Shown here piece after piece: positions 19,448 to 28,886 of a stretch of DNA of 64,000 nucleotides. The notes beneath the pieces were generated by a model. That model did not search any database. It saw only the letters and a program-made list of their open reading frames with translations, and had not been told where the DNA came from. Position 1 is the first letter of the stretch. Each line of letters opens with the position of its first letter. The DNA comes from Litoreibacter meonggei (GTDB taxonomy: Bacteria; Pseudomonadota; Alphaproteobacteria; Rhodobacterales; Rhodobacteraceae): NCBI RefSeq assembly GCF_003663885.1, contig NZ_RCCE01000006.1:62001-126000 (forward strand), given 5' to 3'. Made by a program: the position numbers and the translations under genes.

Positions 19448-19554
19448 GAAAGAAGCCTCTAAGGGATCTGGGAATATGATTTGATCAGATCACAGCTTTG
19501 GTCATGTCACCCTCCAGCGGTAGTTGACGCACGCTATCACAAATTTTGGAAACG

Positions 19555-19586
19555 AAAAAGGCCGCCTCCATTTGGAAGCGGCCTTC
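19555..19586 (-). terminator. Intrinsic terminator of tuf
   Basis: On the minus strand AAGGCCGCTTCC ... GGAGGCGGCCTT forms a stem (GGCCGC/GCGGCC core with one mismatch) followed by TTTTTCG. It lies about 90 bases after the tuf stop. Confidence 0.8.
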
Positions 19587-19673
19587 TATTATTCAGTAGC
19601 AACCGAGTGGGTTCTCATTGCTCTTGCGAGCAACTGCCACCCACGTGGTGCGCGGGCCTAGGCCCGCACCCCA

Positions 19674-20849
19674 TTACTCAGTGATTTTGGATACCACGCC
19701 AGCACCAACAGTACGGCCACCCTCACGGATAGCAAAACGCAGGCCTTGCTCCATGGCGATCGGCGCGATCAGCTCGACGTCGAACTTCAGGTTGTCGCCC
19801 GGCATAACCATTTCCGTGCCTGCTGGCAGGTTCACGGTGCCGGTGACGTCGGTTGTCCGGAAGTAGAACTGTGGACGGTAGTTCGCGAAGAACGGCGTGT
19901 GACGGCCACCCTCTTCTTTGGTGAGGATATAGGCCTCGGCTTCGAACTTGGTGTGTGGGTTAACCGAACCTGGCTTACACAGAACCTGACCACGCTCAAC
20001 GCCGTCACGGTCGATGCCGCGCAGAAGGACGCCCACGTTGTCGCCAGCTTCACCGCGATCCAGCAGTTTGCGGAACATCTCAACGCCGGTACAAGTTGTT
20101 TTGCCGGTGTCACGGATGCCCACGATGGACAGCTCGTCGCCTACGTTAACCACACCGCGCTCGATACGGCCGGTCACAACCGTGCCGCGACCAGAGATCG
20201 AGAACACGTCCTCGATTGGCAGCAAGAACGGCTGGTCAACAGCACGTGCAGGGGTCGGGATGTACTCGTCGACAGCGGCCATCAGCTTGCGGATCGACTC
20301 TTCACCAATCTCTGGTGTTTTGCCTTCCATAGCGGCCAGAGCCGAGCCAGGGATCACAGGAATGTCGTCGCCAGGGTACTCGTAGGAGGACAGCAGCTCA
20401 CGGATTTCCATTTCAACCAGCTCAAGCAGCTCGTCATCGTCAACCTGGTCAACTTTGTTCATGTAGACGACCATGTACGGGATGCCAACTTGGCGGCCCA
20501 GCAGGATGTGCTCGCGGGTTTGTGGCATTGGGCCGTCAGCCGCGTTCACAACCAGGATCGCGCCGTCCATTTGGGCAGCACCGGTGATCATGTTTTTGAC
20601 GTAGTCGGCGTGGCCGGGGCAGTCAACGTGGGCGTAGTGGCGGGATTCGGTCTCATACTCGACGTGAGCCGTGGAGATCGTGATGCCGCGTGCTTTTTCT
20701 TCGGGCGCACCGTCGATTTGGTCATACGCCTGAAAGTCGCCAAAATACTTCGTGATGGCTGCTGTCAGCGTGGTTTTGCCGTGGTCAACGTGGCCGATTG
20801 TGCCGATGTTGACGTGTGGTTTAGAGCGTTCAAACTTTTCCTTAGCCAT
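19674..20849 (-). CDS. tuf: Translation elongation factor Tu
   Basis: EF-Tu, 391 residues, which brings aminoacyl-tRNA to the ribosome. I start it at 20849 ([20 protein letters not shown]); the frame is open 11 codons further upstream but those are not part of the family. The G motifs are all present: GHVDHGKTT, the switch segment [23 protein letters not shown] and NKVDQVDDD. The C-terminus is the normal [10 protein letters not shown]. Its place before tRNA-Trp marks it as the tufB-type copy; a second copy next to fusA is usual but is outside this window. Confidence 0.98.
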   Translation of the reverse strand: MAKEKFERSKPHVNIGTIGHVDHGKTTLTAAITKYFGDFQAYDQIDGAPEEKARGITISTAHVEYETESRHYAHVDCPGHADYVKNMITGAAQMDGAILVVNAADGPMPQTREHILLGRQVGIPYMVVYMNKVDQVDDDELLELVEMEIRELLSSYEYPGDDIPVIPGSALAAMEGKTPEIGEESIRKLMAAVDEYIPTPARAVDQPFLLPIEDVFSISGRGTVVTGRIERGVVNVGDELSIVGIRDTGKTTCTGVEMFRKLLDRGEAGDNVGVLLRGIDRDGVERGQVLCKPGSVNPHTKFEAEAYILTKEEGGRHTPFFANYRPQFYFRTTDVTGTVNLPAGTEMVMPGDNLKFDVELIAPIAMEQGLRFAIREGGRTVGAGVVSKITE

Positions 20850-20905
20850 GACTTTAGGCGCCTCAGAATTAGGGGGTCGCACAAGACCCGTTTCACTTCG
20901 CGCGC

Positions 20906-20934
20906 TACCTATGCAGGATCGGCAGAAAAATCAA
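20906..20934 (-). promoter_or_regulatory. Candidate promoter of tuf
   Basis: On the minus strand TTGATT (20929-20934) and TAGGTA (20906-20911) are 17 bases apart, about 57 bases before the tuf start. Spacing and -35 element are good; the -10 element is a partial match. The gap to the preceding gene is only 88 bases, so a promoter must lie here if tuf is transcribed alone. Confidence 0.35.
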
Positions 20935-20937
20935 GCG

Positions 20938-21597
20938 TCAGTTGGCAACAGGCGCGACTACCGGTGGAGTTGACGCATCTGCGTCAACAGTTGCCCCCGC
21001 CTTCGCTTTCTCGGCGAGTGCTTGTAGGTCATCTTTTGCCGCCGCTTCTTTGGCCTCGGCATCCACATCTTGCCCAAACAGGTCACCATTGGAGACCAAC
21101 CACCGCTCTACCGCTTTGGCAAACTGAGCAGCAAGGTTTTGCATCTGCTGCTCTTTGGAATTAAAGAAGCCAGACCCGATGAATGTCTCCCCATCCAGTT
21201 GCTCCAAAACGAGAATTTGCTTGGAACGCTCCTCCAATCGTGTCTTGGTCTCGCTGTCCCACACATGAACCGTCACACTCATCGCCGAACGGGGTGCGAG
21301 CGCCAATCGACCTCCCTTGGTCGCAAGAATATATCCATCAAGGCTGTAGCTGAGGTGGTAAAGCTTTTCGCCCTCGTAGCGGCGGAACCGCTTGTCGATG
21401 GCAGCCTCCAAAACCTGTTCCCACTCCTCAGCAGTAGCTGCGCGCGTAACACCCATTTTTCTTGCGTTATCCGTGACCGCAACATTGAGGTCGAGCTTGA
21501 AGTCGCCGAGAGGCACCTGCTCCTCGGTATCGGGGTTGGCAACCGCACACGCAGAAAGGACAGTTGCAACGGATAAAGCAGCAAGAATGGCGCGCAT
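20938..21597 (-). CDS. Lipoprotein of unknown function
   Basis: A 219-residue lipoprotein. The start at 21597 (MRAILAALSVATVLSACAVA) gives a signal peptide with the lipobox L-S-A-C, Cys17 being the lipidation site; GGGGGGATC precedes the ATG. The middle part (about residues 30-175) has the phrases VAVTDNARKMGVTRAATAEE and SMSVTVHVWDSETKTRLEER and reads like a beta-sheet domain, and the C-terminus is an Ala-rich helical tail ending PPVVAPVAN. I do not recognise a named family. Convergent with nothing; it lies upstream of tuf, same strand. Confidence 0.7.
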   Translation of the reverse strand: MRAILAALSVATVLSACAVANPDTEEQVPLGDFKLDLNVAVTDNARKMGVTRAATAEEWEQVLEAAIDKRFRRYEGEKLYHLSYSLDGYILATKGGRLALAPRSAMSVTVHVWDSETKTRLEERSKQILVLEQLDGETFIGSGFFNSKEQQMQNLAAQFAKAVERWLVSNGDLFGQDVDAEAKEAAAKDDLQALAEKAKAGATVDADASTPPVVAPVAN

Positions 21598-21704
21598 AGA
21601 TCGGATCCCCCCAAGGTTTCGTCTAATCTGGATAACCGAGCGGATCACAGGGTGCAATCATACGCCACGTTGCCGTGGCGCAAAGGCCGCATATATTGAA
21701 GGGT

Positions 21705-23066
21705 ATGAAGGACAACGTCACAGAATACCCGCCTCGCGTGAAGCTCGTCACTGAAAAGTGGGGAATCCTACAATCCCTACGCGCAGCGCAACGCAACCTG
21801 CTCGAAATCATCCCAGAAATTGCGTTGCACCAGCCAATCGTGACAGGGAAAATGGGGAAGCCATGGCATATGGTGATGGATCCGGACGCCATCCGGCGCA
21901 TCTTGCGGGATCGGCTCGACGACTACCCCAAATCCGACGTCACCAAAAACATCCTGCGTCCCGCAATTGGCGATAGCCTCTTTGTCGCAGAGGGCGCGCA
22001 TTGGCGTTGGCAGCGGCGCGCGGCGGCTCCCGTTTTTTCTCACCGTAATGTCGCCAATCTGGCGCCCATCATGAGTGCAGCCGCCGACCGTTCCTGCGCA
22101 CGCATCGACGCCCATGTAGGCCGGGCCGCAGACATGTATGCGGAAATGGTAACCTCAACATTCGAGGTCATATCCGACGTAACCTTCTCTGGCGACGAGG
22201 GCTTTGATCGGGCCGCAATCCATAAAGCCATCGACGGTTATATCGACAGCACCGCGAAGGTTTCACTATTTGACGTGTTGGGCCTGCCCACATGGATTCC
22301 CCGCCCCGGTCGCATGATGTCCTCAGGTGGCATGAAAGCGATGAAATCCATGGCAGATGGGGTCATTGGCAACCGCAAGATCAAGGGCGACGATGAAGTG
22401 CCAGACCTGCTGGATCTGTTGATGGCGGGCGAAGATCCTGAAACCAAACGGTCAATGAACACCTCAGAATTACGTGACAACTTGCTGACATTCATCGTGG
22501 CGGGGCATGAGACAACGGCCCTGACACTGGCTTGGGCCTTGTACTTGTGTGCTTTCGATCAGGACGTCCAAGATAGTGCGCGAGATGAGGCGCAGTCGGT
22601 GTTGCAAGGGCGCACGGCGACCGCGATGGACCTCGCGAAATTGCCCTACATACGGAAAATCATTGATGAAACTCTGCGCCTCTACCCGCCGGCAGCGTTC
22701 CTGTCGCGCACCGCGCAGGTGCAGGACGAGTTATGCGGTCGACCCATCGCGCCGGGGGATACAGTGATGCTGCCAGTCTACGCGCTGCATCGGTCGCGGT
22801 TGCTGTGGGATGATCCCGATAGTTTTGATCCTGACCGCTTTGCAGAGGATAAGAAGGTTGACCGCTTCGCTTATCTACCTTTCGGTGACGGGCCGCGTAT
22901 CTGTATCGGGATGAGTTTTGCGGTGCAGGAAGCGGTGATCATATTGGCCACGCTCCTGTCGCGGTTCAAATTTACACGGGTAGAGGGCAAAGACCCCTAC
23001 CCTGTTTTGATCCTGACACTGAGGCCTGAAGGTGGAGTCTGGCTGAACGTCGAACGGGCTGACTAA
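21705..23066 (+). CDS. Cytochrome P450
   Basis: A soluble bacterial P450 of about 453 residues. The I-helix motif FIVAGHETTALTLAWAL (oxygen activation), the E-x-x-R motif in IDETLRLYPPAAFLSRTAQ and the haem-binding loop LPFGDGPRICIG, whose Cys is the axial ligand, are all intact. The long PPAAFL-SRTA region and C-terminus resemble the fatty-acid/alkane and CYP102-like branch rather than camphor-type P450s, by eye. The start is uncertain: ATG 21705 has GAAGGG almost touching it, TTG 21696 has AAAGG at seven bases, and GTG 21675 is open too. No ferredoxin or reductase gene is adjacent, so it must borrow an electron donor encoded elsewhere. Confidence 0.9.
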   Translation: MKDNVTEYPPRVKLVTEKWGILQSLRAAQRNLLEIIPEIALHQPIVTGKMGKPWHMVMDPDAIRRILRDRLDDYPKSDVTKNILRPAIGDSLFVAEGAHWRWQRRAAAPVFSHRNVANLAPIMSAAADRSCARIDAHVGRAADMYAEMVTSTFEVISDVTFSGDEGFDRAAIHKAIDGYIDSTAKVSLFDVLGLPTWIPRPGRMMSSGGMKAMKSMADGVIGNRKIKGDDEVPDLLDLLMAGEDPETKRSMNTSELRDNLLTFIVAGHETTALTLAWALYLCAFDQDVQDSARDEAQSVLQGRTATAMDLAKLPYIRKIIDETLRLYPPAAFLSRTAQVQDELCGRPIAPGDTVMLPVYALHRSRLLWDDPDSFDPDRFAEDKKVDRFAYLPFGDGPRICIGMSFAVQEAVIILATLLSRFKFTRVEGKDPYPVLILTLRPEGGVWLNVERAD

Positions 23067-23231
23067 CTGGCCAAAATTTGCACCGAATGTTTGGCAGCGA
23101 CCACTACTCCGGGAGAGCATACCCAGCATCGTCCCTAACGGCACCCCTCGTTGAATAGGCGGCCACCCATATATCAACGTCTTAGCGATTCCTCGAGAGT
23201 CAGTTTGGGCGAAAAGCGTGTGGCAATTGGA

Positions 23232-25571
23232 TCAGTCGAACTTGTAGTTCTTCGGGAATCCATATGGCGGGCGCTTCCCGACACCTGCGCGTTTGCCGAG
23301 CCATTCGGTCAGGTCGGGCTCGTGGCGGGTTTTGCCGCCTCCCATGCCCCATGTCAGCCCTTCGTCCCACGCAAAAGTCGTCAGGTCGGACAGGCCGCCG
23401 TCAAGTTCCAGCGAACCCTGCTTGCCGCGCGCCATATTGTATTTCTGGAGCCGCACGCCTTTGCCGCGCCCCATTTCGGGAAGCTCCGACGCGGGGAAGA
23501 CCAGAAACTTGCCGTTCTCGCTAACGATGGCGACGTGGTCGCCGGTCACCGGGCGGCAGACGACGGCGCGGGCGTCTTTGACGTTCAAGACCTGTTTGCC
23601 GCTGCGGGTTTGGGCGACAACCTCGTCTTCGGGGACGACGAAGCCGTTGCCCTCTGACGACGCGACCAGAAGTTTGCGGCCGGGCGTGTGGATAAACATG
23701 TCGACAATGTCGGCTTCGTTGGGCAGATCGACCATCAAGCGCAACGGCTCTCCCATGCCGCGACCGCCGGGCAGATTGGCGGCAAGCACAGTGTAGAAGC
23801 GTCCGTTGGAGCCGAACACCAGCAGCTTGTCGGTGGTCTCGGCGTGGAAGACGAAGCGGCCCTCGTCTCCGTCTTTGAACTTGAGCTCGCGGGCAAGGTC
23901 GATATGGCCGGTCATGGCGCGGACCCAGCCCATTTTGGAGCACACGATAGTGACCGGCTCGCGGTCGATCATGGCCTCCATCGGGACTTCAGCAATCTCG
24001 GTGGCCTCGGCGAACTGGGTGCGGCGGGCGCCGCCTACGCTGTCCTTGCCGAACTGCTTGCGCACGTCGCGCAGCTGTTCAGTGATCTTCTTCCACTGCA
24101 AATCTTCGCTGTCGAGCAGGTCTTCAAGACCGGCGCGCTCTTCCATCAACTCGTCCCGTTCGCGCTTCAACTCCATCTCTTCGAGGCGGCGCAAACTGCG
24201 CAGGCGCATGTTGAGGATGGCGTCGGCCTGCACCTCGGTCAGCGACGGCTCGCCCTCGCGCGGTGACGGGCCGACATAATCCTTCTCGTCCATCGCGCGG
24301 GGGTGGGTCTTGCCCCAGTCCTCGAACATCAGGCCGGATTTGGGGTCGTCGTCGTAGCGGATGATGTCGATCACACGGTCGAGGTTGAGGAAGGCGAGAA
24401 TGAAACCTTCCAACACTTCCAAACGGTGGTCGATCTTTTCCAGACGGTGTTGCGAGCGGCGCTGCAACACTTCGCGGCGGTGGTCGATGAAGGCGCGGAG
24501 CACCTCCTTGAGCGAGCAGACCTTGGGCGTGCGCCCGTCGATCAACACGTTCATGTTCAGCGAGAACCGTACCTCCAGATCGGAGTTGCGGAACATCATG
24601 CCCATCAGCACCTCGGGGTCGACATTTTTCGAGCGCGGCTCCAACACGATGCGGAGGTCTTCGGCACTTTCGTCGCGGATATCGGCGAGGATGGGGACTT
24701 TCTTGGTCTGGATCACTTCCGCGATCTTCTCGATCAGCTTGGACTTCTGGACCTGATACGGGATCTCGGTGACGACGACCTGCCAGACGCCACGGCCCAG
24801 ATCCTCGACCTCCCATTTGGAGCGCAGCCGGAACGAGCCGCGCCCGGTGCGGTAGGCCTCAAGGATGTTTTCGCGCGGCTCGACGATGGTGCCGCCGGTC
24901 GGGAAGTCGGGACCGGGGACGTGGTCGAGCAGCGTTTCATCGCGGGCGTTCGGGGCCTTGATCAGGTGGATGCAGGCGTTGATCAGCTCGTCGATATTGT
25001 GGGGCGGGATGTTAGTAGCCATCCCCACCGCGATTCCGGTCGAGCCGTTGGCGAGCAGGTTCGGGAAGGTCGCGGGCAGCACGGCGGGCTCTTCGAGCGT
25101 GCCGTCATAGTTGGGGCGAAAATCGACCGCGTTTTCGTTCAGACCTTCAAGCAGCGCCTCGGCCGCGGCGGTCATTCGGGCTTCGGTGTAGCGGGCGGCG
25201 GCGGGGTTGTCGCCGTCGATATTGCCAAAGTTTCCCTGCCCGTCCACCAGCGGATAGCGGACGTTGAAATCCTGCGCCAGCCGCGCCATCGCATCGTAGA
25301 TCGCGGCGTCGCCGTGAGGGTGGTAGTTGCCCATCACGTCGCCGGAAATCTTGGCCGACTTACGGAAACCACCGTTGGAGGCCAGCTTGAGTTCGCGCAT
25401 CGCATAGAGGATTCGGCGGTGGACCGGCTTCAGCCCGTCACGGGCGTCGGGCAGCGCACGGTGCATGATCGTCGACAACGCATAGGTCAGATAGCGCTCG
25501 CCGATTGCGCGGCGCAGCGGTTCGAGCAGCTCAGGTGGCTCCATCTGGGGGGTATCGGCATTGTCTGACAT
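23232..25571 (-). CDS. parC: DNA topoisomerase IV subunit A
   Basis: ParC, 779 residues, which with ParE decatenates daughter chromosomes. The DNA-cleaving tyrosine is Y128 in [12 protein letters not shown]; the helix-turn region [20 protein letters not shown] holds the quinolone-determining positions; [20 protein letters not shown] is the invariant segment before the tower. The C-terminal domain shows the degenerate beta-pinwheel blades (for example VVEGNGF-type [16 protein letters not shown] and the blade [12 protein letters not shown]). The QRDR position equal to E. coli ParC Ser80 is Ala89. parE is not next to it. The gene has clearly higher G+C at third positions than the P450 gene beside it. 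Confidence 0.96.
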   Translation of the reverse strand: MSDNADTPQMEPPELLEPLRRAIGERYLTYALSTIMHRALPDARDGLKPVHRRILYAMRELKLASNGGFRKSAKISGDVMGNYHPHGDAAIYDAMARLAQDFNVRYPLVDGQGNFGNIDGDNPAAARYTEARMTAAAEALLEGLNENAVDFRPNYDGTLEEPAVLPATFPNLLANGSTGIAVGMATNIPPHNIDELINACIHLIKAPNARDETLLDHVPGPDFPTGGTIVEPRENILEAYRTGRGSFRLRSKWEVEDLGRGVWQVVVTEIPYQVQKSKLIEKIAEVIQTKKVPILADIRDESAEDLRIVLEPRSKNVDPEVLMGMMFRNSDLEVRFSLNMNVLIDGRTPKVCSLKEVLRAFIDHRREVLQRRSQHRLEKIDHRLEVLEGFILAFLNLDRVIDIIRYDDDPKSGLMFEDWGKTHPRAMDEKDYVGPSPREGEPSLTEVQADAILNMRLRSLRRLEEMELKRERDELMEERAGLEDLLDSEDLQWKKITEQLRDVRKQFGKDSVGGARRTQFAEATEIAEVPMEAMIDREPVTIVCSKMGWVRAMTGHIDLARELKFKDGDEGRFVFHAETTDKLLVFGSNGRFYTVLAANLPGGRGMGEPLRLMVDLPNEADIVDMFIHTPGRKLLVASSEGNGFVVPEDEVVAQTRSGKQVLNVKDARAVVCRPVTGDHVAIVSENGKFLVFPASELPEMGRGKGVRLQKYNMARGKQGSLELDGGLSDLTTFAWDEGLTWGMGGGKTRHEPDLTEWLGKRAGVGKRPPYGFPKNYKFD

Positions 25572-25707
25572 AGATGCTGTGTAGCGCCACAGAACGGGAG
25601 CGTAAAGCGGCGAGATATAACGTCAGGGGAGTAATTCTGTCGGTTTCCCCGTGGTCGTTCCGTGATAGGATGGCACAAGGGCTATTAAACGCTTCTGGGG
25701 ATGTAGG

Positions 25708-26235
25708 ATGTTTAAATGGGTCGTCGGTTTGTGCGCCACAATGTACTTGATCTTGATCACCGTAGGGGAACCGACGGGTGAGGAACTTGCGTTACGCAAA
25801 ATTATTTCAGAGCAAGAGGTTACTCGAGCGACTTCCACCAAGCTGGACACGCCCGTCATACAAGTTTCCGCTGATATCGACCCTCCCGAAATGCCTGTCA
25901 GCGCCGCCGTAACGCCTGCAATCATTGAAATCGAATCCGCCGCTTTGGTTTCTACTCCCCCAGATGCGACGGCCCCTGCAGCGGTGGAGCTGGTCACTAC
26001 CCAAGAAATCACCTCCGTCACGCCAGAGGTCAAAACCGTTATCCGTCGCGTCACCGGAAAAAGGGTGAACCTACGTACCCGCCCGTCAACTACCGCGGAA
26101 ATCCTTGGCCGTACCGTGCGAGGTGACAGCGCCGAGATCATCGAGATGCTGCCAAGCGGCTGGGCAAAGGTCTATATTCTGGAAGCAGGTATCGAGGCCT
26201 ACATGTCCGCAAAGTTTCTTTCCGACGCGGGCTAG
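25708..26235 (+). CDS. SH3-domain protein, membrane-anchored or exported
   Basis: A 175-residue protein with an N-terminal hydrophobic segment (KWVVGLCATMYLILITVGEP), a long low-complexity Pro/Ala/Thr/Val linker (about residues 45-110) and a C-terminal bacterial SH3 domain: VTGKRVNLRTRPSTTAEILG followed by SAEIIEMLPSGWAKVYI and the closing EAYMSAKFLSDAG. Such domains often bind cell-wall peptides, so a periplasmic role at the envelope is likely. It is a single gene divergent from parC. Confidence 0.85.
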   Translation: MFKWVVGLCATMYLILITVGEPTGEELALRKIISEQEVTRATSTKLDTPVIQVSADIDPPEMPVSAAVTPAIIEIESAALVSTPPDATAPAAVELVTTQEITSVTPEVKTVIRRVTGKRVNLRTRPSTTAEILGRTVRGDSAEIIEMLPSGWAKVYILEAGIEAYMSAKFLSDAG

Positions 26236-26268
26236 TGTCCGAACGACGCTTGCGATAGCCATATCCAC

Positions 26269-27099
26269 ATGACACGCAAATCCATTCTGATCACCGGCTG
26301 TTCCTCAGGCATCGGCTATGACGCGGCCCACACGCTGCACAATCGTGGCTGGAGAGTCTTTGCCACCTGCCGAAAGCAGGAGGACTGCGATCGGCTTTCG
26401 CGCGAAGGTCTAGAAAGTTTTGTTCTAGACCAAAGTGATACGGCCTCTATGTCCGCTGCCATCGAGGAAACGCTGACGCGCACTGGCGGCACACTGGACG
26501 CACTATTCAACAATGCCGCGTTTGGCTTTCCGGCGGCGGTGGAGGACGTGCCGACGGACGCACTGCGCTCGATCTTCGAAACCAACCTGTTCGGCTACCA
26601 CGAACTGACGCGGCAGGTGATCCCCGTGATGCGGGCGCAGGGGCACGGGCGAATCCTGAACTGCTCGTCGGTTCTGGGGTTCGTCGCGCTGAAGTTTCGC
26701 GGGGCTTATAACAGCACCAAATTCGCCATGGAGGGACTAACCGATACTCTTCGCGTCGAGATGCGCGGCAGCGGTATCAATGTGATCCTGATCCAGCCGG
26801 GGCCGATTACGTCCAAGCTGCGCCAGAACTCGATCCCGCATTTCGAGAAATGGATCGACTGGCGTTCCTCTGCCCGCAAGGCCGAGTATGAGGAGAAGGT
26901 GCTAACACGACTCTATGAAGATCGCGGCCCAGATACGTTCGAATTGCCTGCCTCCGCGGTGAGTGACAAAGTGTGGCGCGCGCTTACAGATGCCAATCCC
27001 AAGGCCCGCTACAAAATTACGACGCCGACATATCTGATGGCCGTGCTCAAACGCATTCTTCCGACCCGTCTGGTCGATTGGCTAATTGACCGCATGTAA
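26269..27099 (+). CDS. Short-chain dehydrogenase/reductase (SDR)
   Basis: A classical SDR of 276 residues. The cofactor motif TGCSSGIG is at residues 9-16, the NNAA motif at 81-84, and the catalytic residues are S133/S134, Y147 and K151 (YNSTK). An Arg in the loop after the second strand (CRKQEDC) suggests NADP(H) preference. The C-terminal part with YKITTPTYLMAVLKRILPTR resembles the group of SDRs that includes retinol/17-beta-hydroxysteroid-dehydrogenase-like enzymes, but the substrate is unknown. It starts 33 bases after the SH3 gene in the same direction. Confidence 0.9.
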   Translation: MTRKSILITGCSSGIGYDAAHTLHNRGWRVFATCRKQEDCDRLSREGLESFVLDQSDTASMSAAIEETLTRTGGTLDALFNNAAFGFPAAVEDVPTDALRSIFETNLFGYHELTRQVIPVMRAQGHGRILNCSSVLGFVALKFRGAYNSTKFAMEGLTDTLRVEMRGSGINVILIQPGPITSKLRQNSIPHFEKWIDWRSSARKAEYEEKVLTRLYEDRGPDTFELPASAVSDKVWRALTDANPKARYKITTPTYLMAVLKRILPTRLVDWLIDRM

Positions 27100-27169
27100 T
27101 TCCGGTTCGCTTTTTGCCTATGCTCCGCTAGATGCAACTTAAACACATGCAACCTACGGGGGCTGACTT

Positions 27170-27379
27170 ATGGCCGACGATCCACTTTTCATTGTAGTCG
27201 CAGTCGCGTGTATCGCGGTACTCATCATTCTGCTGATCGGCATTGGCGGCTTTGCCAAGGGCGGCGATTTCAACCGCAAACACGCCAACCGCATCATGCG
27301 CTACCGCATCGCGGCGCAGTTTGTCGCGGTGATCCTTATCCTGATCTTTGTCTTTTTCCGGCGCATGGGAGGCGCGTAA
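27170..27379 (+). CDS. HIG1-type twin-transmembrane protein
   Basis: A 69-residue protein with two transmembrane helices (about residues 6-28 and 47-64) joined by a basic loop. The loop and second helix start contain the pattern H-A-N-R-I-M-R-Y-R-I-A-A-Q, which fits the HIG1 signature with R-x3-Q. HIG1 proteins in mitochondria associate with respiratory complexes III and IV; a similar role with a bacterial oxidase or bc1 complex is inferred. It is followed after four bases by the adenosyltransferase gene, and a GGGGG stretch precedes its ATG. Confidence 0.75.
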   Translation: MADDPLFIVVAVACIAVLIILLIGIGGFAKGGDFNRKHANRIMRYRIAAQFVAVILILIFVFFRRMGGA

Positions 27380-27383
27380 ATTC

Positions 27384-27956
27384 ATGGTCGTTCTGAATAA
27401 AATCTATACCAAAACCGGTGACGCGGGCGAGACAGCTTTGGGCAATGGCACACGGGTGGCGAAGCATTCGTCACGGGTAAATGCCTACGGCACAGTGGAT
27501 GAAGCAAACGCAACGGTTGGACTCGCCCGCCAGCACGCGGGTAGCGAGATGGACGCGCAATTAGCGATGATCCAGAACGACTTGTTCGACCTTGGTGCGG
27601 ATCTCTGCCGCCCCGACATGGAAAAAGATGCAGATGCCGAATACCAGCCGTTGCGCATGGCGGCAGCACAGGTTTCGCGGCTGGAATCCGAGATCGACAC
27701 GATGAATGCGGCGCTGACACCGTTGCGGTCGTTTATCCTGCCCGGCGGCTCGGCACTGGCCGCACAACTGCACCTGTGCCGCACCGTGTCACGCCGCGCG
27801 GAGCGATTGACGGTGGAACTGGCCACGATGGAATCAGTCAATCCAGACGCAGTAAAATACCTCAACCGTCTATCGGATTGGTTCTTCGTGGCGTCGCGCA
27901 TCGCCAATAATGACGGCAAAGACGACGTGCTTTGGGTTCCAGGGGCAAATCGCTAG
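27384..27956 (+). CDS. Cob(I)alamin adenosyltransferase, PduO type
   Basis: A 190-residue ATP:corrinoid adenosyltransferase that makes adenosylcobalamin. The start at 27384 (MVVLNKIYTKTGDAGETALG) is chosen because the family begins there and GGGAGG lies upstream. The ATP-binding stretch YTKTGDAGET, the helix VDEANATVGLAR and the signature SRRAERLTVEL with the conserved Arg/Glu are present. Adenosylcobalamin is needed by methylmalonyl- and ethylmalonyl-CoA mutases, which links this gene functionally to the mcd and etf genes in the window. Confidence 0.93.
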   Translation: MVVLNKIYTKTGDAGETALGNGTRVAKHSSRVNAYGTVDEANATVGLARQHAGSEMDAQLAMIQNDLFDLGADLCRPDMEKDADAEYQPLRMAAAQVSRLESEIDTMNAALTPLRSFILPGGSALAAQLHLCRTVSRRAERLTVELATMESVNPDAVKYLNRLSDWFFVASRIANNDGKDDVLWVPGANR

Positions 27957-27985
27957 CGCAAACATCTTGCGTTTGTGAAATTTTT
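27957..27985 (+). terminator. Probable terminator after the adenosyltransferase gene
   Basis: CGCAAAC and GTTTGTG (one G-T pair) form a 7-bp stem with a seven-base loop, followed by AAATTTTT. It begins right after the stop codon. The stem is short, so confidence is moderate. Confidence 0.5.
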
Positions 27986-28124
27986 ACGCCCTTTTTCACC
28001 AACGCGGCGTCACAGATGGCGCTCGTGTCGATTTTAGCCTGTTTTCCGAGGGCTGGCTCCGGTATCTCGGAAAGTGGAATTACAACGTGCCTATGTCGGG
28101 CACTGATCTAGGGAGATACCGCTG

Positions 28125-28886
28125 ATGAAGGTCCTCGTACCCGTCAAACGCGTGATCGACTATAACGTGAAAGTTCGTGTGAAAGCGGACGGGAGCGGCG
28201 TCGATCTTGCAAACGTCAAAATGTCCATGAACCCGTTCGACGAAATCGCCGTCGAACAGGCGATCCGCCTGAAAGAGGCCGGAAAGGCCGAAGAGGTCGT
28301 GGCGGTTTCCATTGGCGTGAAGCAAAGTCAGGAAACGCTGCGCACGGCGCTGGCGATGGGCGCCGACCGCGCGATCCTGATCGTGGCCGCCGATGACGTA
28401 CACAACGACATAGAGCCGCTGGCAGTTGCCAAACTACTTAAAGCGGTTGTCGACGAAGAGCAGCCCGGCATCGTACTATGCGGCAAACAGGCGATCGACA
28501 ACGACATGAACGCCACCGGCCAGATGCTGTCGGCGCTTCTGGGCTGGAGCCAGGCGACCTTCGCGTCCGAGTTGGACATTGATGGCGACAAGGCCGTGGT
28601 GACCCGCGAGGTCGATGGCGGCTTGCAAACCATCAAGGTGAACATGCCAACGGTCGTCACCGTGGATCTGCGCCTGAATGAGCCGCGTTATGCCTCCCTT
28701 CCCAACATCATGAAGGCGAAAAAGAAGCCTTTGGATGAAAAGACACCTGCCGATTACGGCGTGGACGTGGGCAACCGGCTTGAAATCGTCAAGACCGCAG
28801 AGCCCGAGACCCGCAAGGCGGGCATCAAGGTCGGATCGGTCGAGGAACTGGTCACGAAACTCAAAGACGAAGCGGGGGTCCTCTGA
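28125..28886 (+). CDS. etfB: Electron transfer flavoprotein beta subunit
   Basis: EtfB, 253 residues. Together with EtfA it accepts electrons from acyl-CoA dehydrogenases and passes them to ETF:ubiquinone oxidoreductase. The start [20 protein letters not shown], the [16 protein letters not shown] segment and the AMP-binding stretch [20 protein letters not shown] are typical, as is [15 protein letters not shown] (the docking-loop region). GGGAG lies 10 bases before the ATG. Its stop overlaps the etfA start (TGATG). Confidence 0.97.
   Translation: MKVLVPVKRVIDYNVKVRVKADGSGVDLANVKMSMNPFDEIAVEQAIRLKEAGKAEEVVAVSIGVKQSQETLRTALAMGADRAILIVAADDVHNDIEPLAVAKLLKAVVDEEQPGIVLCGKQAIDNDMNATGQMLSALLGWSQATFASELDIDGDKAVVTREVDGGLQTIKVNMPTVVTVDLRLNEPRYASLPNIMKAKKKPLDEKTPADYGVDVGNRLEIVKTAEPETRKAGIKVGSVEELVTKLKDEAGVL

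Noticed and set aside
24303-25568. Open frame of 421 codons antisense to parC
   Set aside because: Mirror frame of a G+C-rich gene; ParC on the other strand has all catalytic motifs.
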